Shown here: piece by piece, positions 35,290 through 47,179 of the stretch
Layout of the letters: the number at the start of each line of letters is the position of its first letter
Position numbering within the stretch: the first letter of the stretch is position 1
Source of the DNA: Stratiolaelaps scimitus
Taxonomy: Eukaryota > Arthropoda > Arachnida > Mesostigmata > Laelapidae
Assembly: GCA_019614645.1 (NCBI GenBank)
Contig: JABWDB010000019.1
Location: 4,262,501-4,326,500, forward strand
Direction: 5' to 3'
Length of the DNA: 64,000 bases
The notes under the pieces: generated by a model
Told to the model about the DNA's origin: nothing
Seen by the model: the letters and a program-made list of their open reading frames with translations, nothing else
Database searches by the model: none
Translations under genes and position numbers: made by a program

Positions 35290-38057
35290 ATGAGCGATGT
35301 CGATAGCCCTCGATAGCTGCTCAGTGCTCGTCCATCGGAAACATAGTTTTCCCTGGCAGGAACCTCATTCTACTCGCCTCCCCGCCAGGGTTCTCGTTTA
35401 TGGCCGTAACGCTATAGCTACGCCAGTCCTCAGACGACCGTACTCTGTAAACGTGCCTCTACCTTGTAATAGCCGCCGTCAAGGATAGCAAGCGTATACT
35501 GAGCATACGAAGCTAGGTATGCAGCTATGCTGCACAGCCTCGCCGCCAGCCCAGTACGAACATCGACAACACCATACGTCGTCGTACCCCCCCCCCCATC
35601 CTCTTGGTCAGACGCACCTCCGCTGGAGGTAGTGGTCACAAAGCGAGCCAAGCCGTACGAGAAGAAGAAGAAGATGAAGAGAAAAAAAATTATGACTTTG
35701 TCTCTCTATAAAGGGAATCAGCCCATCGTCAGCCATGCGGCAGTGCGATTGTCCCTGTTTATTGACGACGTCATTCCCCGCGATGGTAACCGGTAGTCGT
35801 CACAAGTTGCAAATAAACGACCGACTCCGAGATGGCTCTCGCAGAAATAGCTGTCTGGCGGCTGTCTCCATCTCGAGCTTCGTTTGCGTAACAAACACTG
35901 AAACAAAACGGGGAAAAGCATCGCCTGCCAGACATATTCTTGTTGTTGGGCATATCCTTCGCCACTATTGACGTTGTTACTATTGATACGCGTGTGTTTT
36001 GTTCAGACAAGCCTTCCTCGTCTGGCTGGCTGGCGGGCAGGACCAGGTATTGGTGCTACTAAACGAGGTGATGTATTATCCTGGATAGGCTGGCAGCTGG
36101 CAGTCGCGTCCATCTAAAGCTACAGACATGCACATGGAGAGAGAGAGAGAGAGAGAGAAGGTGGGGAGCCAACTTCAGCCACACAATTGAATTCAGGATC
36201 GAAACGTGTCGGTGAAGAAGCCTGCCCGCTCCGAGCCGTGAGCCATTTGACTCAACTGCAAAAAATGCGACAGAAAAGCGAGCGAGCCCAGACGAGGGAG
36301 TGTCTGAAATATCTGTTTTGTTCCGGAACATGGCCGTCGTCCCAACCTGCACGAAAAATAGCGATGGGAAGCCACCGAATAACATGATTCGACGGCTACA
36401 CTCGCACATAGACACCCACAGAGACACACTCGGTGGGAGACGTATCGCCAATTCGAGTAGTCGGAAAAGGTCTAAAGGTATCGTGAATCGGGCGAATTAC
36501 GAAGATTATTACAGGACAGGTGAAGGTTAGATGTGTGTGGGGCGTTTACCTGACGAGTGATCGGTCCTGCGGAATAGTATGTGGGGAATTGGACAACAAT
36601 TTCTTCGTTGATTGACATGCTATTATTATTTTGGTGTTTGAAAGCGTGATTTTTTATAATAGTGCTTTATCGTGTTTTTCGGATACACATGCAGGGGAAA
36701 TACATGCGTAAATTGTCGTTCACGACAATACAGTACGGTATACCGCACCTATGTACGTATGTTGCTGTTCAATAGAATGCCTCTCTCCTTCCACTTATGT
36801 ATGTAATATATATATATATATAATGTCCAACTCCTCAATGTTTTGATTTCCCTTCTCTGCGGTGGCACTCTCCTCGTCAGGGTCATAAAGGTTCGTGACG
36901 ATTCTCCGGTTACACGGGACTTCGAAGAAATTTAGCTAATACATATTATATAATAATCCCGGATGTTCGTAGCTTATAATCATCTGCTAGTTGATTCGGG
37001 TTTCGCTTGAAAAACGGACCTCCAGAGGTTGAAGAAAGACCGAGCTCACCGGACACCACCTGGTATTATCCATTTGTGTTTTTCAAATATGGAGACGATG
37101 AAGAGTGAGATCGTCGTTAGTGCCTAATGTATAATGCTATGCTAGCGTTATTATCCTCGGGATTTTTGCTGTGATCTCATCTCATGAATACCTGATGCGA
37201 GCACGGCCATGCAGAATAATAATAATACAAACGTAGAATGTAATGTAGTATGAAATGCACTTTGCAGTTTTGATTTGATTTTTTTATGTGCACACACACA
37301 CACACACATACCAAGGCAATGTATTCGCGCGGATCCTCAGCCCAGAGGAGTGTTCGGAGTCCGTCGAGAATCAATTGAGGTTCAATTGCAACTGGTTTTG
37401 TTTTCGCACGCGCGATTCATGATGCCATCAACCCAACCCGCATCGCCCCCATCGCCAATTCCTACGGCCAATTTGGAGCCATTCAGAGTTCACATTCAGT
37501 GCGCCCCCAAACGTGGCGGTGTCCTGACGGATGTGACACGTGTATCATTTGTGAGACATATTCATTTGAGATGACTTCTGCAAGCTTTCGTTACACTGTT
37601 CGTCTCCCGAACCACGGTCTTGGGACCACTGGGAATGATCTATCAGCCGGGTCCGGAACCGGTTCCCTGGCCGCATAGCCGGATGTGTCCTAATGACGAA
37701 GCATACTTCAAGGCAGCGATATCAGTCCGCTCAGAGGCGAACGAGTGTACAAGTGGCGCATGTGACGGCACATCCACGAACAATGATCTCTGCCAGGAGA
37801 TCTGAGGTCGCGCGCATCATATTCCGGGGCAAAAATAATGCCATCTCTTTTAGAAAGCCTCTGCTATGTGGGTATCGTGGATGCGGTCATCGTACGATGG
37901 AAGTCTTTGAGACGTTACCGATAAGGAGAAAATGTGCTTACGAAGTTGAAGGAAAATGCTTAAATATACTATATAATATATTATAAATAGATTAGTTAAT
38001 TTTACTTATTTATTTGGGTAATTTAGAATTTCGAAAAAAAGTAACGAAAACATAATC

Positions 38058-38071
38058 ATATATATATATAT

Positions 38072-38105
<34 letters not shown>
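38058..38105. repeat. (TA)n microsatellite
   Basis: TA repeats are interrupted by a single GATA. Confidence 0.85.
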
Positions 38106-38107
<2 letters not shown>

Positions 38108-38437
38108 TCATGCGATGGAGTTCACAGTGACAAATTATGTATATATGACCAATCTGCTTAAATCAAATGGTCATGTTACTGAGTGAGAGGAGTGTCTCAT
38201 AGCTTCTAATGTTTGCCGGATGATAGCCAGCAATGAATAGCTTGAAGAGAAAAAGGACGAACTCTTCTAGATATCATATAATCGTAACACAAAGTCTTCA
38301 CTGAAATAGGATCTGTGCGGGTTCAGACTATTCGCAGGCAAAAGACGTTTTGATGAGGATACGGCCTCTACCCACGGCTGCTCCAGGTTTACTAGCGAGC
38401 AGAAAAAAACTTGCTTTCATTAGATAGTATCACGGTT

Positions 38438-38515
38438 AGTAAAGGTAAAGGTTTATTGGCTTATTAAAGGAACTGCAATTTCACAATGCTTAAGCTCTCT
38501 TATATGTCAGTAGTA
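38438..38515 (-). repeat. SINE-like element, family S2, tail fragment (inverted)
   Basis: The minus strand carries only the S2 tail: cttaagcattgtgaaattgc, then agttcctttaataagccaat. The tRNA-like head is missing. An S1 copy starts within about 20 bases on the plus strand. Confidence 0.65.
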
Positions 38516-38534
38516 GGAAGGTGTTATTGGAGGT

Positions 38535-38695
38535 GTTATTCCTCCTTGCAATCGGAGGAGACACGTAGGTGCACGGGTTCGATCCCCACCGTTGTACATT
38601 TGCATTCAGAAGGGGTGTCCGTCTTATGAAGCGATGCCGAAAGCAGTTGTGCCGTGGACATTAAATGTTGGCTGAGAGTGAGCTTAAAAAATTTT
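38535..38695 (+). repeat. SINE-like element, family S1 (best copy)
   Basis: The blocks in order are ttgcaatcggaggagacac, gtaggtgcac, an intact B-box GGGTTCGATCCCC at 38575-38587, catttgcattcaga, gtccgtcttatgaagc, agcagttgtgccgtggac, ttaaatgttggctgagagt. The B-box and the CGATCCCCACC ending are typical of a tRNA T-arm, which is why this family is read as a tRNA-derived SINE. Confidence 0.7.
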
Positions 38696-38699
38696 AGTT

Positions 38700-40230
38700 T
38701 CTTTAGGAAGGTGTTTTTAGATGTAAAATTTCACGTTCAGCGGGTACAATTGTCGCCCACTTTTATAATTGAATACATTTTATACATTACTAGGTTAGTT
38801 CGGCTATACGAGGGTATTATCGTAAATTATACATGTCCACCTTGCTCTAAGCAAACACCTGATGAATAATGATAATAAGCACTGGGATAAAATAACTAGT
38901 GACATTTCCTGAGTTGCCCATTTTCTGATACGCACATACGTAGTTAGCATATTATATTCCAATGTAGAGGATACATATGTACGGGAAGACAATAATTATA
39001 AAATTGTAATTAATTGCTTTACACGAGTCCATAGTGCATTCGGCCGACCAATCAACGCATCTGTCTGAGATATTATTGGGAAACACCACGACGCCGCCCT
39101 TTGCAGTTCTTCCAGCATTAGACCGGTCAGGCGATCAGCGAATCCGCCGATGCCGCATATCCCTCCTGCCGAGGACCCCTCACATCTGACATCGTATAGA
39201 ATATAAAACATGTAAGCATAACGTACGCAAACCTCAATCAACGTCAGCAGATTTCTCCATCGAGACAAACTCGCGCACAGAACTACCTCCGCAACAACGA
39301 CCCTATATCAAGCTGACTGCTACGTAAATTGTTCCGTTCAGATTGTCGTGTCTGGAAATAGCACTAAATAGTCGACGTATATTTCCAGGGCAGCACCAGT
39401 AGCTGGCAGCAAGCAAGCAGACAACCGACAACTCCCCAATATATGGTAATATATTCATTTCTGTATTACTGCGTGAATGAGATCAAGGGGAGGCATTGCC
39501 CGGCACGACAAGCGATACCTCGCTGCTGCTCGTTCTCGTCGTTGTCGTCCTCATCCTCATCGTCTTCATGTCGGGTTAGCCCTCATGATCCTTAGCTACA
39601 CACCCCCCCACACTTCCTTCTATTTCTCCACCTCATCCTCTGTTTTCTGGCTCAGGGTTCAGGGAGCTTTGCGCGTGTCGTCTGCGTGAGCGGCTGCCTA
39701 CGGGTATGTGCGTGCGTGGCTGGGTGGGTGTGCTTGTGTGTGCTTCGTGTCATCTGGCAAGTTTCCCGCCACAGCCGGGCTTACCAGCGAGAGCATGTGG
39801 CAGCCGCGCCGCAGTCGGTATCTCTCTCTCTCGCTCTCTCTGTCCTTGCCCGGATACTCGTTCGTATCTACATTTGCTTCTTGTTGTGATGTTTATGACA
39901 GCGCTGATACGTTTGCACCTGTGAGGACAATGCGGGTCGAGGAGACATTCGGCCGGTGCGCGAGTCACTATAGCGGCTGAGGCGGGTCAACAGGGGCTGC
40001 GGCGCGGGCTACGGTCGATGGCTGGTCGCTGGTCGGGTTCTCCGCCGAGACGGTTGGTTCGTTAAGACGGTTGCTGTTTACGGCGCTTCCGCTGCAGGTT
40101 CATAGTCGACCCATTACAAGCAAGCTCCTGTGGACCGGTAGGCAGGTCATATGCTGTTCTACTTCTGCCGTTCGGTAGCAGTAGATGCTCACGATCAGGT
40201 TGGAACAACGAGTCTACGATTAATGGTTAC
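38700..40230. other. Non-coding stretch, no supported gene
   Basis: The right half (39480-40200) is GC-rich with a (TC)n tract at about 39820-39842. Open frames are present on both strands and no domain was seen. Confidence 0.4.
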
Positions 40231-40375
40231 GGGCTGACTCTCAGCCTTAAACATTTAACGCCCACGGTGTTGCTTTTGCATTGCTTCGTAAGGCGGCCCC
40301 CTAATTGCAAACGTGCAACGCTGAGGATTGAACCCGTTCACCTACGAGTCTCTTCGGTGCTAGGCTCACACGAAT
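40231..40375 (-). repeat. SINE-like element, family S1 (inverted)
   Basis: On the minus strand this copy starts around gagcctagcaccgaagagac and runs through tcgtaggtgaacgggttcaa (degraded B-box). It then passes cgttgcacgtttgcaatt and gccttacgaagcaatgc, and ends ttaaggctgagagtcagccc. The 5' part preserves a possible A-box-like TAGC..CGAAGAG, absent from the other copies. Confidence 0.65.
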
Positions 40376-43300
40376 GCTTGTAATATAACTAATACTTGCA
40401 GTGAATAGTAGATGATAACGCGACCTGTCAGGCCACGTATCATGAATTGCACAAAATGGGCCGTGTATTTATCTAACAATAGGAAGCTCTGTCGTCTCAA
40501 AGGCTACAGTAACCCAGTCAACTGTGGCTATAACTATTTCTGATCTCGTCTTGGCGATCACTCACATTCTAATATTAAGACAGCATTATTTGTTCCCTGT
40601 CAAGGTGGGGGCGCACGGCCCCTGTAACTTGTATATACTAAGTTAAATGTGAGTTGTCGCCAAATATGACGACGTTCTTCGTAAATAAATAACATAATTT
40701 CCCCATCCACTAATTACATGGCATGTTGTCTTGCAATATCCATTATCTGAGCTCGTTATTAACGATCGATCTTGCGTAAGTTAATGAAAGAAGGACCCCT
40801 GTGTCGTCATCGGCTCTAGGTGCCGGCGCGTCTTGCCTCGAGCCTGAGGAAGTGACACTCGTTTGAGGAACCCGAGAGCACGACTTCGTTAAAAGCTAAA
40901 GCCGAGCTCGGGGATCTCCTTCAGTAATTCTCTCTCTATCATTGTGAAAAAAGTTAGCCGCAAGATCATTTACATATTATCAATGTTGTCCCCTACGTTT
41001 TGAGCCTGTATGCTCAGATCCTACCCTAAGATCTAACGAAAAGCTCTCAGCGAAAGATTGCAACCGCACGAAACAGAAACGGAACGGATTTAAAACTCAA
41101 AGTCTTGTCGAGCGCCAGTACCGCCAATGTGTTGAGAGCCGAGAGGGAAGTGAAATTATTTCGTCGCTTTGTAAATGCACCGCGCGACATCTGGCCGGAG
41201 ACCGTGACGCATGTCGTGCAAAGCGGGAAATCTGTGAGGTCCAAGTTTTGAATCAACGCCGCAGGCGTTTCGGCAGACCCCTCTCGAAGTTAGCGCTCCG
41301 TAGGCGAACGATCTTAGTTAAGGCTTGACGAAGGATTGGAGTCCGTTGAAGACGAGGCAAATTGAGTTTCCAGTGCTAAGGATGCAAGTAGGTATTTGGA
41401 GACAAATCAACATACCAGAAACTCCCTTGGCTTTGCCGTCGTAATCAATGCAGTCTTGGCCTTGACAGCCAGTTTTAAACCGACGTGGATTTCATATATA
41501 TATCAACAAATTCTATTAGACAAGCATAATTCTTAGTGTTATATTATCATTGTGTGGAGGCGTTTCGCGGCGAAGTGGGTTGCCTCACAGCCTATCGGGC
41601 GTTTGTTTGATAGAAATAATCGTTTTACGACACTCCCTAAATCTCTGGGATCAATGTTCAGCCCAATTTGGTGGCTATCAGCGTGATTTATACGACCCTC
41701 ATTGGCCTTAGTAAATTGTCCGAGAGGCGATATAGAGGAACAAGTTGGATCGCAGCCCAGGTAGAGCTTGGTAGATAGGGTTGCTCAATATATCGCTCAG
41801 GTAAGCTGGGCGAAGATCACCTTTTCGGCTGCTTTCGACTACGGCTTCAAATTGCAACTGAACGTTGCCATAACGTCGTAGAGTGGTGGAATTTTCAGGA
41901 GATTTTTTTCACAGCTGATTGGGCCTTACCCGAAACGCTGACAGTGTATGCTCCGGCGGCACAGCTATCGTCTGAAAAGGGAGGCGTCTGAATGACTTCC
42001 TGACCGAATCACCTTGGGATTACCTCCCACATCGATTATCAATTAGCTTACGTTTGCGGTAACCCTGCAACAAAATCAGGCCGTGATTGGTTTCGGAAGC
42101 GGCCGATTGACGATGGTTGCCAATCTTTCAAATGAAAAATTATCGCTGACCACTAAACCTTGAATGAGAGGCTGCTTGCCGGTGAAATATTAGAATACAT
42201 TTCGCAGCTCATCATAATCCAACAGGTTACGCCAGCCGCTGCCAGCCGCGTTTATTCCCGAAAACACCTATGAGGGGTGTGCAGCTGATTTGACGGATAC
42301 CCGATGTTCAAGGGAACGACTCAAGCAAATGACTCACCGGAGGAGAAAGAGAGGAAGAAGAATCAAAAAAAAAATCAAAAGCGAAAACGAGAAACCCTAT
42401 TCGGATGCGGACTGGGAAAACTGGGAAGATCCTAAATATGTATGATTCGACTCGAGATCGATCAATCATCTATGTCACTTATAGCGGCTTGGAAAGCAGA
42501 GAAGCCGTAGTGGAAGGGTTTCGTTAACGCTTGGCCTCATAGGAGTCACAGTTCTTCTAATCATTCAGGAATTATGCACGATTACTCAGAACAAGCTCAC
42601 ATGATCTGAAAAAAATAATAATAATCAGAGCACTACAATTAACTAGGTGGAAAGAGTGTATATCACACGGACGTCTGTATCTGTCAACATAGTAAGCTGG
42701 CAGGCTTGGATTCGATTTAGCGACTTTTAGAGACTTTTTCTAGGGACTCATACATGTGGATATGGCAGGCCATGCCGGTACCGGTGCAACTGACTACCAC
42801 CGTGGCGCATCAGGCTCTCACAAGGGAGAGGTGGGGGTATGAAACTATCTTTCGTCGAGTTTCCCAGAGGGAATACAATCGGGCAAGGGTAGTTTTGCCA
42901 CAACTGCTCTCTCTCCTTCTCGCTGGAACTGGCTGGTAAAAGAAGAGCTGTAACGTCGATAAAACCGAGGCTATGGTAGTAGTTCTGCCTCGGGCAGAAA
43001 AGGGTGCCATAAAAAGACAGCACGAAATATAGGCATCGTCGGCAACATAACAACAAAAAGAAAGGACACCCGGGCCAGGCAGCGAATACGCAATAGTCTG
43101 CGCCAGGTCGCTACAGGATAAACGCAGGCGAGGTAACAAACTAAGTTACGTTATACGAGAAGTCTGAATACGAGAGGACACGGCACGGGTCTCTTACAGT
43201 CTTGCACGAGAGCGGACAAAAGTAAGATTTCAAACTTATGCAAAGCATTGAGCTTCTGTGAATGAAAGTACACTACAACGATTAACAATTACGTTACAAG

Positions 43301-45099
43301 CATAAGACAAACATTGTACTGCGCTGGGACCCCTTCGTTTCGATGTTTCTCAGACATTTATCGGCACTAACTTTCATTTGCCATACGCATGAGTCGAATG
43401 GGTTCTCTGCTTCGGTCAGCACCTATTCCACTAGTGGATAGAGATTTCCAATTTGCGCACGCTACCGTTGATCCATGCCTGTCACTGTTTAGTATAGTCA
43501 TAGTCAAGAGAAAACTCCTTCTCCGATCATCGCCCAATCCACTTTTAGTGCCACCGAAGCAAATTAGTACGGGCCAGACGAGAACGGAATAATCGCGACG
43601 ATTGAATACCTTCTAGTGAGTGCACCCCGTCGACGCATGGTGTCCATTCAACTCTATGTGTTTGTATACAAAAAAATAAAGAGTTCTATCACCTCTGGAT
43701 CTTGGCCTCGGCACGAGAGAACATCGTTGGTTGAATGTTCAATTCCGTGCAATTCGGCTGTCAAAAAAGAGTTCATCTTGCGGCGACGCCATTCATTGTC
43801 TGTCGCCGTGCGGCGCACGCGGTTACAAGCGAAGTGGTCTGAGAATACAAAGTACTTCGCTGTTGACCAAGCAAGTGAGGTTAGGCGGGAGCGACGCTTA
43901 AATAGCTTTGCATGAGACCATGCAAATCCTTCCAAAGCCGCCTGATGTCGTCGCAGTCACTGAGGGACTTAGAGTCCCCTTCCACCTGACTTTGGTCGGT
44001 AACGCGCTTGGTCAGCGTAACGTGAGAGACCAACGTCAACGTCTAAATTCTAACTACCACGCGGTCCTCTGGTCTAAGTCATCGCACGACTATCATATAT
44101 TGAATTAAAAGCGTAGATATCCTTCAGCACAGTGGTCGTTTATTTAGTCGCAAATATGGCTAAACGGAGAACCCTAATAGTTAATTGGAATAAATGTATA
44201 GAGTAGTTAAATAAATAAATGACGACACGGCGAGGTTTGAGTCATTAGAAAACAATAAGCGGTCAAGTGCTCGGGCGGTTCAGGTTCTGGCTGTAAGGCC
44301 GGAAGCCGGTGGCCTCAGCTCCGCAATATGACGTACGGCCCTTTCCGAGCTTGAAGCTATTGGCCTTCCTTCGTATATACTGTACAATATGGAGCTCAAG
44401 GAAATCCTTTAATGACCTCGTCGTGGTCCCACAATAAGTACAATCTCGGTTTCCTTAACCCGCATCGTTGCGGAACCACGATCTTGACAACAGTGTTCCC
44501 GATCATGATCGAAGCTCTCAGAAACCTGCTTGACCTTTAGCAAGCGGCTGGCGAAGTTAGCATCCACCGCACGGGCAATGATTGCGGTTTTCCTTAAAAT
44601 GACTAAGGTCTTAATATAAGCGAAGTAGGCCACTCCATCTCGTGCACGCAAAAGGCGCGGAAACGCTATATGAAAGGAGTCGACTGCGCCTCACACTGGC
44701 TGCCCGTCCATTCTGAGGTGAAGTTTGCTTCCTCAACGAAGCTGTCGTTTACACGTAGTAGGGGAAGGGGTGTTTTCTGTGCGCAATGAAACCTCATACG
44801 TCACGCAACAAAACCAAACGTAGCTTCTGCAGGCCTGCTTAGAAGATAGGGCCTGCCGTGAGAAGAGAAGACTACGGCCTGAAACCATTGAAAGTAGAAA
44901 ATTACCTGAAAAAAAGGTTGACCGTGTGAAAGGTGGATAGACGAATGAATGGAAAGCTTCAAATAGCGGGAGCCCCCTCGGCTGGCCTCAGTTCGTGTTA
45001 TTATGTCATGCTTTGAAAATTAATGGAGATTTCCATTAACCCAGCTCTAATAAGTTTATTTAGGCGTTGACGAAGTTAGGCGGCTAGATACGAACAAAG

Positions 45100-45102
<3 letters not shown>
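40376..45102. other. Non-coding stretch, no supported gene
   Basis: This is mixed sequence. The longest frames (102-109 codons near 42748-43139, minus) overlap each other and other open frames and have no domain. A short (AAT)n run lies at about 42613-42623. Confidence 0.4.

Positions 45103-45142
<40 letters not shown>
45103..45142. repeat. (TA)n microsatellite
   Basis: This TA run directly precedes the 66-bp palindrome. Confidence 0.85.
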
Positions 45143-45147
<5 letters not shown>

Positions 45148-45152
45148 TGGCT

Positions 45153-45198
<46 letters not shown>

Positions 45199-45208
45199 AG
45201 CCAAACTA
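45143..45208. repeat. Perfect 66-bp palindrome around an (AT)n core
   Basis: TAGTTTGGCTCC at 45143-45154 is followed by 42 bases of alternating AT and then GGAGCCAAACTA at 45197-45208. The whole unit is its own reverse complement, so either strand can fold into a full-length hairpin and the duplex can extrude as a cruciform. The unique 12-base arms show this is more than an AT microsatellite. Confidence 0.9.
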
Positions 45209-46104
45209 GGCCAATAACCGCGCTTTAGAAAACACAGCTCCATGAATATCTATCCCAAATAATATAATGCTATTCGACGTCCGTTAATATAAGTTTTACC
45301 TGCATCTGGCGCTCCTGTCAACGCCATTGGCTACATTCGTCCTTTACCGTGTGCTAGGATTCACTTTAATACGCCATTCCTTGACGGAGAACTATAAACA
45401 TAGTTCGGGTCGTGAATGTTGAGAAATTAGCCTGTGAGCAATCAGCACCGGCTCTGTGTAGAATACAGACGAAAGTTCGCGATAGTTAGACAATGACACT
45501 GGCACACTGTGTACTAGGTTCAAGGGTTCAAGGTAGGGCGGGCTCACCTTACTCGTAAATCTTGTCGGTACGCACATGCCACCGTTTCCGGTGGTGCCTT
45601 CCTACTTGGCGCCGTACATAGTTTAGGCTGCTTATTCAGATCAGGATTTACAAAGAGGCTCCATTTAGAAAGGTCGTGCCTGCGCTCAGGTATCTCGGAT
45701 GGAAGTTGCTCGCTTTCGGATCTTACTGAACTGAAATCCCCGAGGGGCCACTAAACCCTGGTTAGTACTACTCACCTAAAGTCATCTAAGGGCGGCGCTC
45801 ACAGCGACGTGACACGCAGTCCGCCAGCCGACCTCGAGAACCTCATCGCTGCATGGCGAGTGCCAACATCGGTGCCAAAGCACCATCGACGAAACCCCTG
45901 CAATCATAAATGTGTTACCTAGAGTATTGTGTGGGCACGCGCGCACACAAGGTTTTCATCTATGTGTGTGCTCGCTAATTTGGTTGGATGTTGCGGTTCG
46001 TTTATTTTTATGGAAGGAGTAATACAAAACATGGAAACACCGATCTGTGCAAATTGTGAAAGTGGATTCCCACTGCGGCCCATTCGAAATGACGGAAACG
46101 TATA
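45209..46104. other. Non-coding stretch, no supported gene
   Basis: No repeat or coding signal was recognised. Confidence 0.4.
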
Positions 46105-46185
46105 GAACGCATACCTTGTAAGAGAGCTTAAGCATTGTAAAATTGCAGCTCCTTTAATAAACCAATAAAACCTTTACCTTTGCCT
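46105..46185 (+). repeat. SINE-like element, family S2, tail fragment
   Basis: ccttgtaagagagcttaagc, attgtaaaattgcagctcc and tttaataaaccaataaaacc match the tails at 30160, 38438 (inverted) and 25070 (inverted). The tRNA-like head is not preserved. Confidence 0.65.
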
Positions 46186-46189
46186 TGCG

Positions 46190-46857
46190 CACCCCCCTTG
46201 GGCTGGTCCAAACTAAATTCAAACTGTGTCGATTCGTATAAATATGACCGGGCGTTTTTCAGAACCTAGAGTTAGGTCGAGCCAAGCCTTGGCTCACGAC
46301 GGTTCTTTACTGAAATCAGTGCCTTATGACTGTGTGAAGCGGAATATCTTCGTTTGCTTAATTTTCCCCACGGTCAAGGATGGCAGCAGGCGAAGTGTTC
46401 GCTTATCCAATATGAACTAGAGGTTCGCCTGCACCCCGTCCTTGAAGCTTTGCAGGGTTCGTTCAGGGTTCAGGTCCATAATAATCTTCCTGAGCTCATG
46501 ACACACACCAAGGTCCATGGATACACGTTCTCCCTTCATGTGTTAAGCGCGGATTGTTTTCGCGCGACATGGCACGATTTCATTGTATGAGCAACACTTC
46601 TAAATCAACGCTGCGAATTTCGATTCAGCCACGATTCTTACACTCAAACAGCATCGACCATCCTAACGGCTAGCGGCATTATAGCCCATTAACTATCGTT
46701 ACGATGCTTTACTCAATTCTCCGGAAGTCCAAGTAATGTGAGTGAGCTACACACGGAGTGTCTCTATCCGGGTATCCCGTTCGCGATGGCCGACAATAAA
46801 GGGTGCGGCGAGAGCGGTTTCAGGGTTTTAGATAGACTTGTTTGCCGAAATTTGGCG
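46190..46857. other. Non-coding stretch, no supported gene
   Basis: Short open frames only, with no domain or repeat recognised. Confidence 0.35.
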
Positions 46858-47179
46858 CTATTTTTGAAATCCCCCTACCTTAGGACAAGGAACATCTGCC
46901 TTCGGGGAGATCATGCGCCCACCAAACTTCTGCTGGAGTAGCCCGATCGCGGGACCCGCAGTTTGCCAAACCTTACCGCCTTGTTGGAACCACGTATTGT
47001 CCAAGTTTAATTGAATAAGTTTTGGCCTCATCTGAAAAGATGATTTCGAAGGCAAAATGGGGGTCCTCCCGTCTCCTCTGTTTGAACCAATCCACAGAAT
47101 GAGATCCACCCTCTGAGGGACATTCATGGTGAATGGTCTCGAACGACGATGTTTTCAAACACCTTACCGTCAGTGCCAC
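46858..47179 (-). pseudogene. Mariner/Tc1-type transposase remnant, internally deleted
   Basis: One minus-strand frame carries DPHFAFEIIFSDEAK, the context of the first catalytic Asp in IS630/Tc1/mariner transposases. A second, shifted frame directly after it carries NTWFQQGGKVWQTAG, a worn version of the WFQQDGA..HTA block around the second Asp, then LLQQKFGGRMISPKADVP. The roughly 80 residues that normally separate these blocks are gone, so this is a deletion derivative. The QQDG Asp itself has become Gly. No inverted repeats could be located. Sequence up to about 47410 may be more of the same element but is too diverged to claim. Confidence 0.6.

Larger units (their letters stand above)
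35014..38437. other. Non-coding stretch rich in simple repeats
   Basis: It contains (GA)n at 35245-35288, a C-run at about 35588-35598, (GA)n at 36137-36159, (TA)n at about 36808-36822, (CA)n at about 37292-37310 and a (TA)n at 38058-38105. Overlapping frames on both strands show no domain. Confidence 0.4.

Noticed and set aside
35040..35316. Arg-Glu-rich open frames
   Set aside because: They are translations of a (GA)n microsatellite.
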